Part shown: positions 31,087 to 39,124 of the stretch, piece by piece
Layout: the number at the start of each line of letters is the position of its first letter
Position numbering within the stretch: the stretch's first letter is position 1
DNA from: SIG565 sp045540055
Lineage (GTDB): Bacteria; Bacillota; Clostridia; Oscillospirales; Acutalibacteraceae
DNA length: 41,335 bases
Reading direction: 5' to 3'
NCBI GenBank assembly: GCA_045540055.1
Contig: JAZQGO010000032.1
Location: 1-41,335 of the forward strand
The notes under the pieces: model-generated
What the model was told of the DNA's origin: nothing
What the model saw: only the letters and a program-made list of their open reading frames with translations
Databases searched by the model: none
Translations under genes and position numbers: made by a program

Positions 31087-32532
31087 TTGGGTAAAAACAG
31101 TGTAGTTAAAAACTATATCTACAATCTTGTCTACCAAATTCTCACACTTATACTTCCACTTGTCACGACGCCTTACGTTTCAAGAGTTTTAGGTGCCGAC
31201 GGTGTTGGCACCTATAGTTTTACAATATCTGTAGTAACTTATTTTATTTTATTCGGCTCTTTGGGAATGTCTTTGTACGGACAACGACAGGTAGCTTTTG
31301 TTCAAGAGGATATTGAAAAACGCAGTGCTGTTTTTTTTGAAACACTTATTCTGCGCTTTATTACCCTCGGTATATCTATCGCTCTTTTTGTTTTAGCATT
31401 TGCTGTAAAAGGAGAATATTCCTTATACTACCGCATTTTGCTGTTGCACATTATTGCAAGCGCTTTCGATATTTCTTATTTCTTCCAAGGCCTTGAAGAA
31501 TTTAAAAAGGTAGTTATACGCAACATTGCAATTAAATTAATAAGTATCGTTTGTATCTTTATTTTTGTTAAAGGTCAAAACGACATAGGTGTTTATCTCT
31601 TTATTTACTCGCTTTCTAATCTCATAGGCAATGCTTCGTTGTGGTTATATCTACCACGTTATATTAAACTACCTAATATCAAAAAACTTAATATTTTTTC
31701 GCATATTCGTCCGGTGCTTGCCGTATTTATCCCGCAGATAGCTACACAAATATACACTGTTTTAGATAAGGTAATGCTTGGCTCACTCTTAACCGATAAA
31801 TCTGCTGTTGGATATTATGAACAGTCTCAGAAAATAATATTAGTAATACTAACCATTGTTACCTCGCTCGGTACCGTAATGATGCCCAATATGGCGAATA
31901 AATTTGCAAACAATAACAGTTCGCAAATAACTAAAGCGCTGTATACATCCTTCCGTTTTGTATTCTTTTTGGCACTACCAATGGTTTTTGGTATGTTGGC
32001 GATATCTGCAGACCTGTTACCCGCATTTTTGGGCGAGGGCTTTGAAGGAGCAATATATGTTACATATGTTATAAGCCCCATTATTTTATTGGTAGGCCTT
32101 AGCAATGTAATAGGCATACAGTATTTATTGCCCACAATGCGCCAGACTCAGTATACCGTGTCTGTTACTGTCGGCGCGATTGTTAATTTGATTTGCAACT
32201 TTATCTTTATTCCGCATTTGCAATCGGTTGGTGCCGCATTAGGAACACTTATTGCCGAAACTGCCGTTACGGCAATACAATTTATATTCGTCAGAAAAGA
32301 TTTTTCTATTAAAAAGATTTTGCTGATGGGTATAAAGTATCTGATCGGATCGGCACTTATGCTGGTTGCGGTAATGATATTGAATTCTATGGTGCTTTCA
32401 CAAACATCGGTCATTGTTAGAATTATAATTGATATAGTTGTAGGAATGCTGGTGTATTTATTATATTTAGCTGTTATCAAGGATGAATTCCTATATAATA
32501 TTTTTAAAAGAGTGCGAGGTATTATAAAATGA
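31087..32532 (+). CDS. Wzx-like polysaccharide flippase
   Basis: 481 residues from a TTG at 31087. MATE/MOP-superfamily flippase with about 14 spans. It opens with NSVVKNYIYNLVYQILTLILPLVTTPYVSRVLGADGVGTYSF, the standard RfbX/Wzx N-terminus, and has PVLAVFIPQIATQIYTVLDKVMLG mid-protein. It should flip the undecaprenyl-linked repeat unit outward. The stop codon overlaps the glf ATG by 4 nt. Confidence 0.94.
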   Translation: MGKNSVVKNYIYNLVYQILTLILPLVTTPYVSRVLGADGVGTYSFTISVVTYFILFGSLGMSLYGQRQVAFVQEDIEKRSAVFFETLILRFITLGISIALFVLAFAVKGEYSLYYRILLLHIIASAFDISYFFQGLEEFKKVVIRNIAIKLISIVCIFIFVKGQNDIGVYLFIYSLSNLIGNASLWLYLPRYIKLPNIKKLNIFSHIRPVLAVFIPQIATQIYTVLDKVMLGSLLTDKSAVGYYEQSQKIILVILTIVTSLGTVMMPNMANKFANNNSSQITKALYTSFRFVFFLALPMVFGMLAISADLLPAFLGEGFEGAIYVTYVISPIILLVGLSNVIGIQYLLPTMRQTQYTVSVTVGAIVNLICNFIFIPHLQSVGAALGTLIAETAVTAIQFIFVRKDFSIKKILLMGIKYLIGSALMLVAVMILNSMVLSQTSVIVRIIIDIVVGMLVYLLYLAVIKDEFLYNIFKRVRGIIK

Positions 32533-33659
32533 AAAAATATGATTATTTGGTTGTAGGTGCCGGCCTTTTTGGTGCTGTATTTGCGCAGCAGGCCCATGCC
32601 AAGGGCAAAAGTGTTCTAGTTATTGATAAACGCCCGCACATCGCCGGTAATATATATACTGAAAATGTTAAAGGCATCAATGTTCATCGCTACGGCGCGC
32701 ACATTTTCCACACAAGCAGCAAAAAAGCGTGGGACTATGTTAATATGTTTGTTGATTTTAATCGTTATACAAACTCTCCCGTAGCCATCTATAAGGACGA
32801 GCTTTATAATATGCCTTTTAATATGAACACCTTCAATAAACTCTGGAATGTGTTTACTCCCGAGCAGGCGAAGGCTAAAATCGACCAAGAAATCAAGGAA
32901 GCCGGTATTACCGAGCCTAAGAATCTTGAAGAACAGGCGATAAGCCTCGTTGGTAAAACCATATATGAAAAGCTAGTCAAGGGCTACACCGAAAAGCAGT
33001 GGGGTAAAAGAGCAACAGAGCTGCCATCTTTCATTATTAAACGTCTTCCGGTCAGATTTGTATATGACAATAACTATTTTAACGATTTGTATCAGGGCAT
33101 ACCGATAGGCGGATATACTCTTTTAGTGGAAACCATGCTTAGCGGTGTTGAGGTTCGTCTTAACTGTGACTTTTTTGAAAACAAAGAAGAACTCTGCAAT
33201 ATTGCCGATAAAATTATTTTCACTGGTCCTATTGATAAATATTATGATTACTGCTATGGTGAACTTGAATATAGAAGCTTGAGATTCGAAACCGAGACAC
33301 TTGAATGTGAAAACTATCAAGGCAATGCGGTAGTGAATTATACCGAGTATGAAGTGCCTTACACGAGAATTATCGAGCATAAACATTTTGAATATGGAAA
33401 AACGCTAGGCACAGAGGCTTGCGGTGATGCAGCTAAATATACCGTCATAACAAAGGAATACCCTGATCAGTGGTCAAGAGATAAGGAACCCTACTACACC
33501 GTTAACGACACCCGTAATGCCGAGCTTTATCAGAAATATAAAGAGTTGTCTGCAAAGGATGATAAGGTTATATTCGGCGGCAGACTGGGCGAGTACAGTT
33601 ATTTTGATATGGATAAGGTTATTCTGTCTGCCCTATCGCTTGCAGAAAAAGAACTATGA
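32529..33659 (+). CDS. glf: UDP-galactopyranose mutase
   Basis: 376 residues, the family length. FAD-binding Rossmann motif YLVVGAGLFGAVFAQQAHAKGKSVLVIDKR at the N-terminus. Substrate-site segments are HRYGAHIFHTSSKKAWDYVNMF, YNMPFNMNTFNKLW, GYTEKQWGKRATELPSFIIKRLPVR and IFGGRLGEYSYFDMD. It converts UDP-galactopyranose to UDP-galactofuranose, so one of the cluster's transferases probably adds galactofuranose. Last gene of the cluster; no clear terminator before the IS element. Confidence 0.96.
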   Translation: MKKYDYLVVGAGLFGAVFAQQAHAKGKSVLVIDKRPHIAGNIYTENVKGINVHRYGAHIFHTSSKKAWDYVNMFVDFNRYTNSPVAIYKDELYNMPFNMNTFNKLWNVFTPEQAKAKIDQEIKEAGITEPKNLEEQAISLVGKTIYEKLVKGYTEKQWGKRATELPSFIIKRLPVRFVYDNNYFNDLYQGIPIGGYTLLVETMLSGVEVRLNCDFFENKEELCNIADKIIFTGPIDKYYDYCYGELEYRSLRFETETLECENYQGNAVVNYTEYEVPYTRIIEHKHFEYGKTLGTEACGDAAKYTVITKEYPDQWSRDKEPYYTVNDTRNAELYQKYKELSAKDDKVIFGGRLGEYSYFDMDKVILSALSLAEKEL

Positions 33660-33735
33660 TTTAGGCTGTCCTCAGATAAATAAGAACGACCCGTTTGATG
33701 ATCAATTTTAAATTTCAAACAGTAAAAATAAATAT

Positions 33736-33805
33736 CCACCCGCATAGCGGGTGGTTTTTCATTTTCGGGCATAGCCCTAACCAATACTGGCTACGCACAA
33801 GTGCG
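33736..33805. repeat. right-end hairpin array of the IS200-type element
   Basis: Three hairpins in a row downstream of tnpA: the 8-3-8 hairpin at 33736-33754, GGGC-ATA-GCCC at 33767-33777, and CGCAC-AA-GTGCG at 33794-33805. The same layout with different sequence recurs at the window's right edge. Confidence 0.75.
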
Positions 33806-33836
33806 TTTTTAAGTTGGCCTGCCAGCCATGCAAGTT

Positions 33837-34307
33837 TTACTTACTACCCATAAATGGGTCCCGCGGGTCGAACATACTTAATTGGTCACTTTCTTTATCG
33901 TGCTTTAATTGATTTGAAATATATTCCTTTATTGCTTTCGTATTTTTACCCGCGGTATCTACGTAATATCCCTTACACCAAAATTCGCGATTTCGGTATG
34001 CAAACTTCATATTGCCCCACTTTTGAAATATTAAAAGTGCGCTCTTTCCTTTTAAATATCCCATAAACCCTGAAATGCTCATTTTGGGCGGGATACTTAC
34101 CAGCATATGTATATGGTCTGGGCATACCTCTCCCTCAACTATTTCTACTCCTTTCCATTCACAAAGTTTTCTTAATATTTCTCTTATCTCTAACCTTTTA
34201 TCTTCGTAAAAAACTTTTCGTCTGTACTTCGGAGCAAAAACTATATGGTACTTGCAATTCCATTTTGTGTGTGCTAAACTATTTGTATCGATTTGTTCTT
34301 TTTTCAT
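33837..34307 (-). CDS. tnpA: IS200/IS605-family Y1 transposase TnpA
   Basis: 156 residues, the normal size for this family. The HUH metal-binding motif is CPDHIHMLVSIPP (His65, His67). The catalytic tyrosine is in EFWCKGYYVDTAGKN (Tyr114 or Tyr115). KYHIVFAPKYRRKVFY at the N-terminus is typical. It moves the element as single-stranded DNA. The ribosome binding site GGAGGAT is directly upstream but is the exact complement of a segment further upstream in the leader. Confidence 0.96.
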   Translation of the reverse strand: MKKEQIDTNSLAHTKWNCKYHIVFAPKYRRKVFYEDKRLEIREILRKLCEWKGVEIVEGEVCPDHIHMLVSIPPKMSISGFMGYLKGKSALLIFQKWGNMKFAYRNREFWCKGYYVDTAGKNTKAIKEYISNQLKHDKESDQLSMFDPRDPFMGSK

Positions 34308-34311
34308 TTAT

Positions 34312-34376
34312 AAATCCTCCATCTGTGTTTTGTATGACTGGCAGGTCATTGCTATTTTAACACAAATGGAGGATTT
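34312..34376 (-). promoter_or_regulatory. leader hairpin covering the tnpA ribosome binding site
   Basis: AAATCCTCCAT (34312-34322) and ATGGAGGATTT (34366-34376) are perfect complements, extended inward by TGTGTT/AACACA and by ATGAC/GTCAT. In the mRNA, the GGAGGAT that serves tnpA is buried in the stem. Such RBS sequestration is a known means of limiting IS200 transposase synthesis. Confidence 0.8.
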
Positions 34377-34440
34377 TGTTTTGTTCATCGGTTAACCTCT
34401 TTTGAACCACGCGACTATCGCGTGGTTTTCGTTATACAAT

Positions 34441-34475
34441 AAACGCCGCTAAACCAAAAAGGTTTAGCGGCGTTT
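34441..34475 (-). terminator. secA terminator
   Basis: A perfect 15-bp stem, AAACGCCGCTAAACC with GGTTTAGCGGCGTTT, and an A5/U5 loop, immediately beyond the secA stop codon. The following tract (TTTATTGT) is moderately U-rich. Confidence 0.8.
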
Positions 34476-34476
34476 A

Positions 34477-37209
34477 TTAGTCTTCGTCTTTTCCGCAACA
34501 GCGTTTGTATTTTTTACCCGAGCCGCAGGGACACAGTGCATTCTTGCTAACAACACCTTTACCACGAACGGTGTTACCCTTATTTTCGCCCGTAGACACC
34601 TCTTCGGCTACCTTTTCGCGTTTTATGGGCTGCTTTTCACGTATAACCATCGACAAAACATACTTTGCGGTCTGCTCTCGTATATTGTCGGTCATACTTG
34701 AGAACATATCATAGCCCTCATTTCTGTAGGCGACGATGGGGTCATGCTGCCCGTATGCGCGAAGTCCTATACCGCGGCGCATTTCATCCATAGCGTCAAT
34801 ATGCTCCATCCAGTTGGTATCAACCGCACGCAGAAGCACATATCTTTCCATATCACGAACAACAGCCTCGCCGTACTGCGCCTCTTTGGCCGCATAAATA
34901 TCAAGCGCCTTTTGCTTGAGCATATCGCCCACATCTACAATTGATGTGTTGGCAAGTGTCTGTGTGTCAAAGTTAAGGTCGGCATCGGTGGTCAGCCAAC
35001 CGTTTGTATATCGCTTGAGTCCATCAAGATTCCAGTTATCATGAATCTGCTCGTCGTTAAGGAAGTTAGCGATAGCGCCGTCAATAGTGCTGTTAATCAT
35101 AGAAATAACATTTTCCTTAACGTCCTCGCCGTCAAGCACCTTGTTTCGTTGCGCATAGATAAGCTCACGCTGTTTGTTCATAACATCATCGTACTCAAGA
35201 ACATTTTTACGTGATGCAAAGTTGCGGCTTTCAACCTTCTGTTGTGCATTCTCAATGGCATTTGTCAGCATCTTGAATTCAAGCGGCAGATTTTCGTCCA
35301 TCTTAAGCGCTTCCATAGTGTTGTAAATTCTCTCTCCACCGAAGATTCTCATGAGGTCATCCTCAAGGCTTATAAAGAACTGCGTGCAACCGGGGTCGCC
35401 CTGTCGTCCTGCACGACCACGAAGCTGATTATCAATACGGCGTGATTCGTGGCGCTCTGTACCGATAATCTTAAGTCCGCCCGCCTGCCTTACCTTTTCG
35501 GTCTCGGGCGCAATCTCGTTTTTAAACTGCTCATAAAGGCGCTTAAAATCTTCACGAGCCTTTATAATATCGGCGTCTTCGGTCTCACCAAAGCCGGTTG
35601 CCTCTAATATCATCTCTTCGCTGAGTCCCATATGTCGAAGCTCTGCTTTTGCTAAGTATTCGGCATTACCGCCAAGCATAATATCGGTACCACGACCCGC
35701 CATATTGGTGGCGATGGTGACGGCACCTAGCTTGCCTGCCTGAGCAATAATTTCGGCTTCCTTTTCGTGATGCTTAGCGTTAAGCACATTATGCTTTATT
35801 CCGCGTCGCTTGAGCATTGCGCTTAAAAGCTCTGATTTTTCAATGGTAACAGTACCGACAAGCACCGGCTGCCCCTTCTCGTGAGCCCCGAGTATCGACT
35901 CAATAACTGCGCCGAATTTTGCCTTCTCGGTTTTGTATACCACATCGCCAAGGTCCTGTCTTAAAAGCGGCTTGTTAGTAGGAATTTCAATAACGTCGAG
36001 CTTATAAATCTCTCTGAATTCCACCTCTTCGGTCATGGCGGTACCCGTCATACCCGACAGCTTGTTATATAATCTGAAGAAGTTCTGGAAAGTAATGGTA
36101 GCCAGAGTCTTGGACTCGTGCGCAACCTTTACGCCCTCTTTAGCCTCAATTGCCTGATGAAGTCCCTCATTATATCGACGACCGTACATAAGTCGACCCG
36201 TAAACTCGTCGACTATTATAACCTCGCCGTCCTTAACAACATAATCAACATCACGCTTCATAATGCCGTAGGCGCGTATAGCTTGATTTACATGGTGAGA
36301 GATGGTCATATTTTCGGTATCGTTAAGGTTTTCAATACCAAAATACTGTTCTGCCTTCTTAACACCCGATGCCGTAAGGGTACAGCTTTTTGCCTTTTCG
36401 TCAACAACATAATCGCCGTCAAAATTTTGCTCTTCATCGGTCGCCTTTGTGTTGGTTTCAACCACCTTATTCATCTTAAGCGTTTTTGCGAAGGCGTTTG
36501 CCTTAACATATAAATCGGTTGATTTATCTCCCCTGCCCGAAATAATAAGCGGTGTTCTAGCTTCGTCAATTAAAATCGAGTCAACCTCGTCGACTATAAC
36601 GAAGTTGTGACCCCTCTGAACACGCATTTCTTTATATACCGCCATATTATCACGTAGATAATCAAAGCCCAATTCGTTGTTGGTGCAATAGGTAATATCG
36701 GCGTCATATGCCGCCTTTTTTTCTTCGTGCGACATACCATGAATGATGAGACCCACACTAAGCCCTAAAAATCTGTAAAGCTTGCCCATCCACTCAGAGT
36801 CACGCTTGGCAAGATAATCATTGACCGTTACTATGTGAACGCCCTTACCTGTAAGAGCATTAAGATAGGCAGGAAGTGTCGCAACGAGTGTTTTACCCTC
36901 ACCCGTTTTCATCTCGCTAATACGGCCCTGATGCAGCACTATACCGCCCAAAATCTGCACCGGAAAGTGACGCATACCGAGAACTCGACCGCCCGCCTCA
37001 CGACAAACGGCAAATGCCTCGGGCAGAATATCATCAAGCGTTTCACCCTCGGCTAAGCGCCTTTTAAACTCGTCGGTCTTACCCCTCAGCTGTTCGTCGG
37101 TAAGCTCTGCGCAATATTCATCGTATGATAATACCCTTTGCTGTATCGGATAAATTCTTTTTAATTCTTTTTCACTATAATTTCCGAATAGTTTTTGAAA
37201 TAAACCCAT
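34477..37209 (-). CDS. secA: preprotein translocase ATPase SecA
   Basis: 910 residues. NBD1 has Walker A EMKTGEGKTLVATLPAYLNALTG (101-107) and DEVDSILIDEARTPLIISG. The preprotein cross-linking domain lies between, and NBD2 includes TNMAGRGTDIMLGG and ESRRIDNQLRGRAGRQGDPG. The C-terminus is the zinc-binding tail CPCGSGKKYKRCCG (SEC-C). It drives export through SecYEG. ATG with GAGGT upstream. Located away from secE but in the same window. Confidence 0.98.
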   Translation of the reverse strand: MGLFQKLFGNYSEKELKRIYPIQQRVLSYDEYCAELTDEQLRGKTDEFKRRLAEGETLDDILPEAFAVCREAGGRVLGMRHFPVQILGGIVLHQGRISEMKTGEGKTLVATLPAYLNALTGKGVHIVTVNDYLAKRDSEWMGKLYRFLGLSVGLIIHGMSHEEKKAAYDADITYCTNNELGFDYLRDNMAVYKEMRVQRGHNFVIVDEVDSILIDEARTPLIISGRGDKSTDLYVKANAFAKTLKMNKVVETNTKATDEEQNFDGDYVVDEKAKSCTLTASGVKKAEQYFGIENLNDTENMTISHHVNQAIRAYGIMKRDVDYVVKDGEVIIVDEFTGRLMYGRRYNEGLHQAIEAKEGVKVAHESKTLATITFQNFFRLYNKLSGMTGTAMTEEVEFREIYKLDVIEIPTNKPLLRQDLGDVVYKTEKAKFGAVIESILGAHEKGQPVLVGTVTIEKSELLSAMLKRRGIKHNVLNAKHHEKEAEIIAQAGKLGAVTIATNMAGRGTDIMLGGNAEYLAKAELRHMGLSEEMILEATGFGETEDADIIKAREDFKRLYEQFKNEIAPETEKVRQAGGLKIIGTERHESRRIDNQLRGRAGRQGDPGCTQFFISLEDDLMRIFGGERIYNTMEALKMDENLPLEFKMLTNAIENAQQKVESRNFASRKNVLEYDDVMNKQRELIYAQRNKVLDGEDVKENVISMINSTIDGAIANFLNDEQIHDNWNLDGLKRYTNGWLTTDADLNFDTQTLANTSIVDVGDMLKQKALDIYAAKEAQYGEAVVRDMERYVLLRAVDTNWMEHIDAMDEMRRGIGLRAYGQHDPIVAYRNEGYDMFSSMTDNIREQTAKYVLSMVIREKQPIKREKVAEEVSTGENKGNTVRGKGVVSKNALCPCGSGKKYKRCCGKDED

Positions 37210-37239
37210 TTTTATACCTCATTAAATAAACTGCTTTAT

Positions 37240-37245
37240 ATTATA
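37240..37245 (-). promoter_or_regulatory. candidate -10 box of secA promoter
   Basis: A perfect TATAAT on the minus strand, about 30 bp upstream of the secA ATG. The -35 region at the expected distance (TTTATT) is weak. Confidence 0.4.
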
Positions 37246-37272
37246 CAATAAATTTTTGGAAAAATAAAGCAC

Positions 37273-38217
37273 TTATAGTCGATAATATCCGTCCTCAGCG
37301 TATATGCCGCTTGAAAAATGAAGCTCGCCGTCAAGTGTTATAAATACCGCCTCGACACCCTCGGTTTTGTTAATCAGCTCTCTCGCTTTATCGAGTCCCA
37401 ATACCAAACAGCAGGTTGAGAGCGCATCGGCATCGGTCGGGTCTTCACATATTATGGTGGCTGACACAATATCACTCTCTACCGGATAGCCCGTTTTTGT
37501 ATCTATTATATGGTGATATTTTTTGCCGTCAACCATTATATATCGTTCGTATGTGCCGCTTGTAACAACGGCGGTATTTTTTACCTTCAATGTCGCACTG
37601 ATGCCCGATGCAAACGGGTTTTTAACGCCGACATTATAATAGTCGTCACCCATTACAACAACATTACCGCCGAAATTGATAACCGCCTGCTTTACGCCCT
37701 GCTGTTTTAAATACTCGGTCGCCTTGCCCGATATATAGCCCTTGGCAATGGCGCCCAAATCAATCTGTGTGCCGCCAAGGTCAACCGAATTACCGTCGAT
37801 TTTGATTTTTTTATAACCGACCGAGGAAAGTGCCGACTTTATCGCCTTATCATCGGGCAGTGTGTCGCCCTTAAAATCCCACAATAACGATACTGGGCAT
37901 ACCGTTATATCAAACTTGCCGTCACTAATTTCAGAATATTCGAGTGACTTTTTTATAATAAGAGAGAGGTCGTCGCTGACACTGCCCTTACCTGCAGAAT
38001 TGAGGGCATAAACATTCGACTCTGTATCGGTGCGAGACAGCATCTTTTCATACGTGCGACAGTAGTTAAGGGTATCGTCAAGTATGCCCTTTTCGCACAC
38101 TGCCTCTATATTAACTACCGTATCCATCATAAATGCGGTAGCGGTTGTTGTTTTCTGCACGCAGCCACTAAGAAATATCAGCGAGCATACAGTGCTTAAA
38201 ATTAAAATTTTTCTCAT
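37273..38217 (-). CDS. apbE: FAD:protein FMN transferase, lipoprotein
   Basis: 314 residues with a lipoprotein signal peptide (MRKIL start, lipobox LSGC, Cys19). ApbE family features: FMMDTVVNIEA, IDLGAIAKGYISGKATEYLKQQGVKQAVINFGGNVVVMG, YHHIIDTKTGYPVES and DPTDADALSTCCLVLG, the Mg/FAD site. It attaches FMN covalently to Thr/Ser of exported flavoproteins such as RnfG/NqrC or FMN-binding lipoproteins. The ATG has no ribosome binding site and lies only 6 nt after a consensus -10 box, so the mRNA may be leaderless. Divergent from the NusG-II/Gx pair. Confidence 0.95.
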   Translation of the reverse strand: MRKILILSTVCSLIFLSGCVQKTTTATAFMMDTVVNIEAVCEKGILDDTLNYCRTYEKMLSRTDTESNVYALNSAGKGSVSDDLSLIIKKSLEYSEISDGKFDITVCPVSLLWDFKGDTLPDDKAIKSALSSVGYKKIKIDGNSVDLGGTQIDLGAIAKGYISGKATEYLKQQGVKQAVINFGGNVVVMGDDYYNVGVKNPFASGISATLKVKNTAVVTSGTYERYIMVDGKKYHHIIDTKTGYPVESDIVSATIICEDPTDADALSTCCLVLGLDKARELINKTEGVEAVFITLDGELHFSSGIYAEDGYYRL

Positions 38218-38223
38218 AATTAA

Positions 38224-38252
38224 AGTATAACATTATTTTATTGCCTTGTAAA
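38224..38252 (-). promoter_or_regulatory. apbE promoter, predicting a leaderless mRNA
   Basis: On the minus strand, TTTACA (38247-38252), 17 bp and TATACT (38224-38229). The apbE ATG begins 7 nt downstream of the -10 box, which is where transcription would start. Confidence 0.7.
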
Positions 38253-38274
38253 GAAATTAAAATTGTGGTAATAT
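38246..38274 (+). promoter_or_regulatory. promoter of the NusG-II/Gx/asnB operon
   Basis: TTGTAA (38246-38251), 17 bp and TAATAT (38269-38274) with an upstream TGG (extended -10). Its -35 box overlaps that of the divergent apbE promoter, so the two promoters may exclude each other. Confidence 0.5.
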
Positions 38275-38291
38275 TGTAATTGGTGGATTAT

Positions 38292-38612
38292 ATGATTAAA
38301 AAAAATGATATAATTATTTGCGTTTTTGTTGCGCTTTTCTGCATATGTGCGTTTGTGGGTGTTTTGGCACTGCACCGCACGCCTGCCAGAGTTGTTATAT
38401 CGCAGGATAATGACGTGGTATACAACGTTTCGCTCTATGAAAACCGTGAAATTGTGCTCCCGCATAATACCGTAGTAATTAAAAATGGCAGGGTATATAT
38501 GAAAAACGCCGATTGCAAAAACCAGATATGCGTAAACACACCCGAGATATCTTCATTCGGTCAGCAGATTATTTGTTTGCCAAATCGCGTTATTGTTGAG
38601 GTGAGCGAATGA
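38292..38612 (+). CDS. NusG domain II-containing membrane-anchored protein
   Basis: 106 residues from ATG 38292 with GGTGG upstream; a TTG at 38280 is in frame but poorly placed. One N-terminal membrane span (IIICVFVALFCICAFVGVLAL, residues ~6-26), then a small extracytoplasmic beta domain of the NusG-insert/DUF1312 type (ARVVISQDNDVVYNVSLYENREIVLPHNTVVIKNGRVYMKNADCKNQICVNTPEISSFGQQIICLPNRVIVEV). The C-x4-C in DCKNQIC is characteristic. It is coupled to the next gene by a 4-nt overlap. The family is found with Gx transporters and ApbE in flavin-based redox loci. Molecular role unknown. Confidence 0.85.
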   Translation: MIKKNDIIICVFVALFCICAFVGVLALHRTPARVVISQDNDVVYNVSLYENREIVLPHNTVVIKNGRVYMKNADCKNQICVNTPEISSFGQQIICLPNRVIVEVSE

Positions 38613-39112
38613 AAGCAAAAAAGCTCGCTAAATATGCAATGCTTGTCTGTGTCGGGCTTGCGTTCTCGTATTTTGAATCGTTTATACCCATATCGGCCAT
38701 TCTGCCTGGTCTTAAATTAGGCCTTGCCAATTTGGTGGTTTTGCTACTGCTTTGTGCAAATGATATAAAGGGTACCTTTGCCGTTAATATAGTGAGAATC
38801 TGTATATCATCTCTGCTTTTCGGCACGCCGCTCTCATTTATGTTTTCCCTTTTCGGAGGTCTTTTATCTACGGCGGTAATGGCTTTAGCCAAAAAAATAA
38901 AAAATGTTTCGGCATTTGGAATAGGTGTTTTAGGTGGTGCGGCGCATAATATTGGTCAGCTTGCCGCCGCGGCACTGACCTTTAAGACCTTGACGGTATT
39001 TACGCTTTTGCCGTGGCTTACACTTTTGGGTGGCGTCTGCGGTGCCCTGACGGGCTTTACCACCCTACTACTGATAAAAAACAAACATGTAAATAAACTT
39101 TTCATTAGGTAA
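38609..39112 (+). CDS. Gx transporter family membrane protein
   Basis: 167 residues, about five spans. It resembles the family often named 'heptaprenyl diphosphate synthase component I' or Gx transporter: AMLVCVGLAFSYFESFIPISAILPGLKLGLANLVVLLLL near the N-terminus, FGTPLSFMFSLFGGLLSTAVMAL and LGGAAHNIGQLAAAAL. It has an ECF S-component-like character. The old enzyme name is probably misleading. ATG overlaps the NusG-II stop codon (ATGA); asnB follows after 12 bp. Confidence 0.87.
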   Translation: MKAKKLAKYAMLVCVGLAFSYFESFIPISAILPGLKLGLANLVVLLLLCANDIKGTFAVNIVRICISSLLFGTPLSFMFSLFGGLLSTAVMALAKKIKNVSAFGIGVLGGAAHNIGQLAAAALTFKTLTVFTLLPWLTLLGGVCGALTGFTTLLLIKNKHVNKLFIR

Positions 39113-39124
39113 GGAGTTGCTAAT

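Larger units (their letters stand above)
33736..34425 (-). mobile_element. IS200-type insertion sequence (tnpA only)
   Basis: A ~690-bp unit between two subterminal hairpins, each an 8-bp stem with a 3-nt loop: CCACCCGC-ATA-GCGGGTGG (33736-33754) and CCACGCGA-CTA-TCGCGTGG (34407-34425). It encodes a single Y1 transposase and no TnpB. Exact cleavage ends are not determinable without an empty site; they should lie a few bases outside the hairpins. It sits between glf and the secA terminator. Confidence 0.85.
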
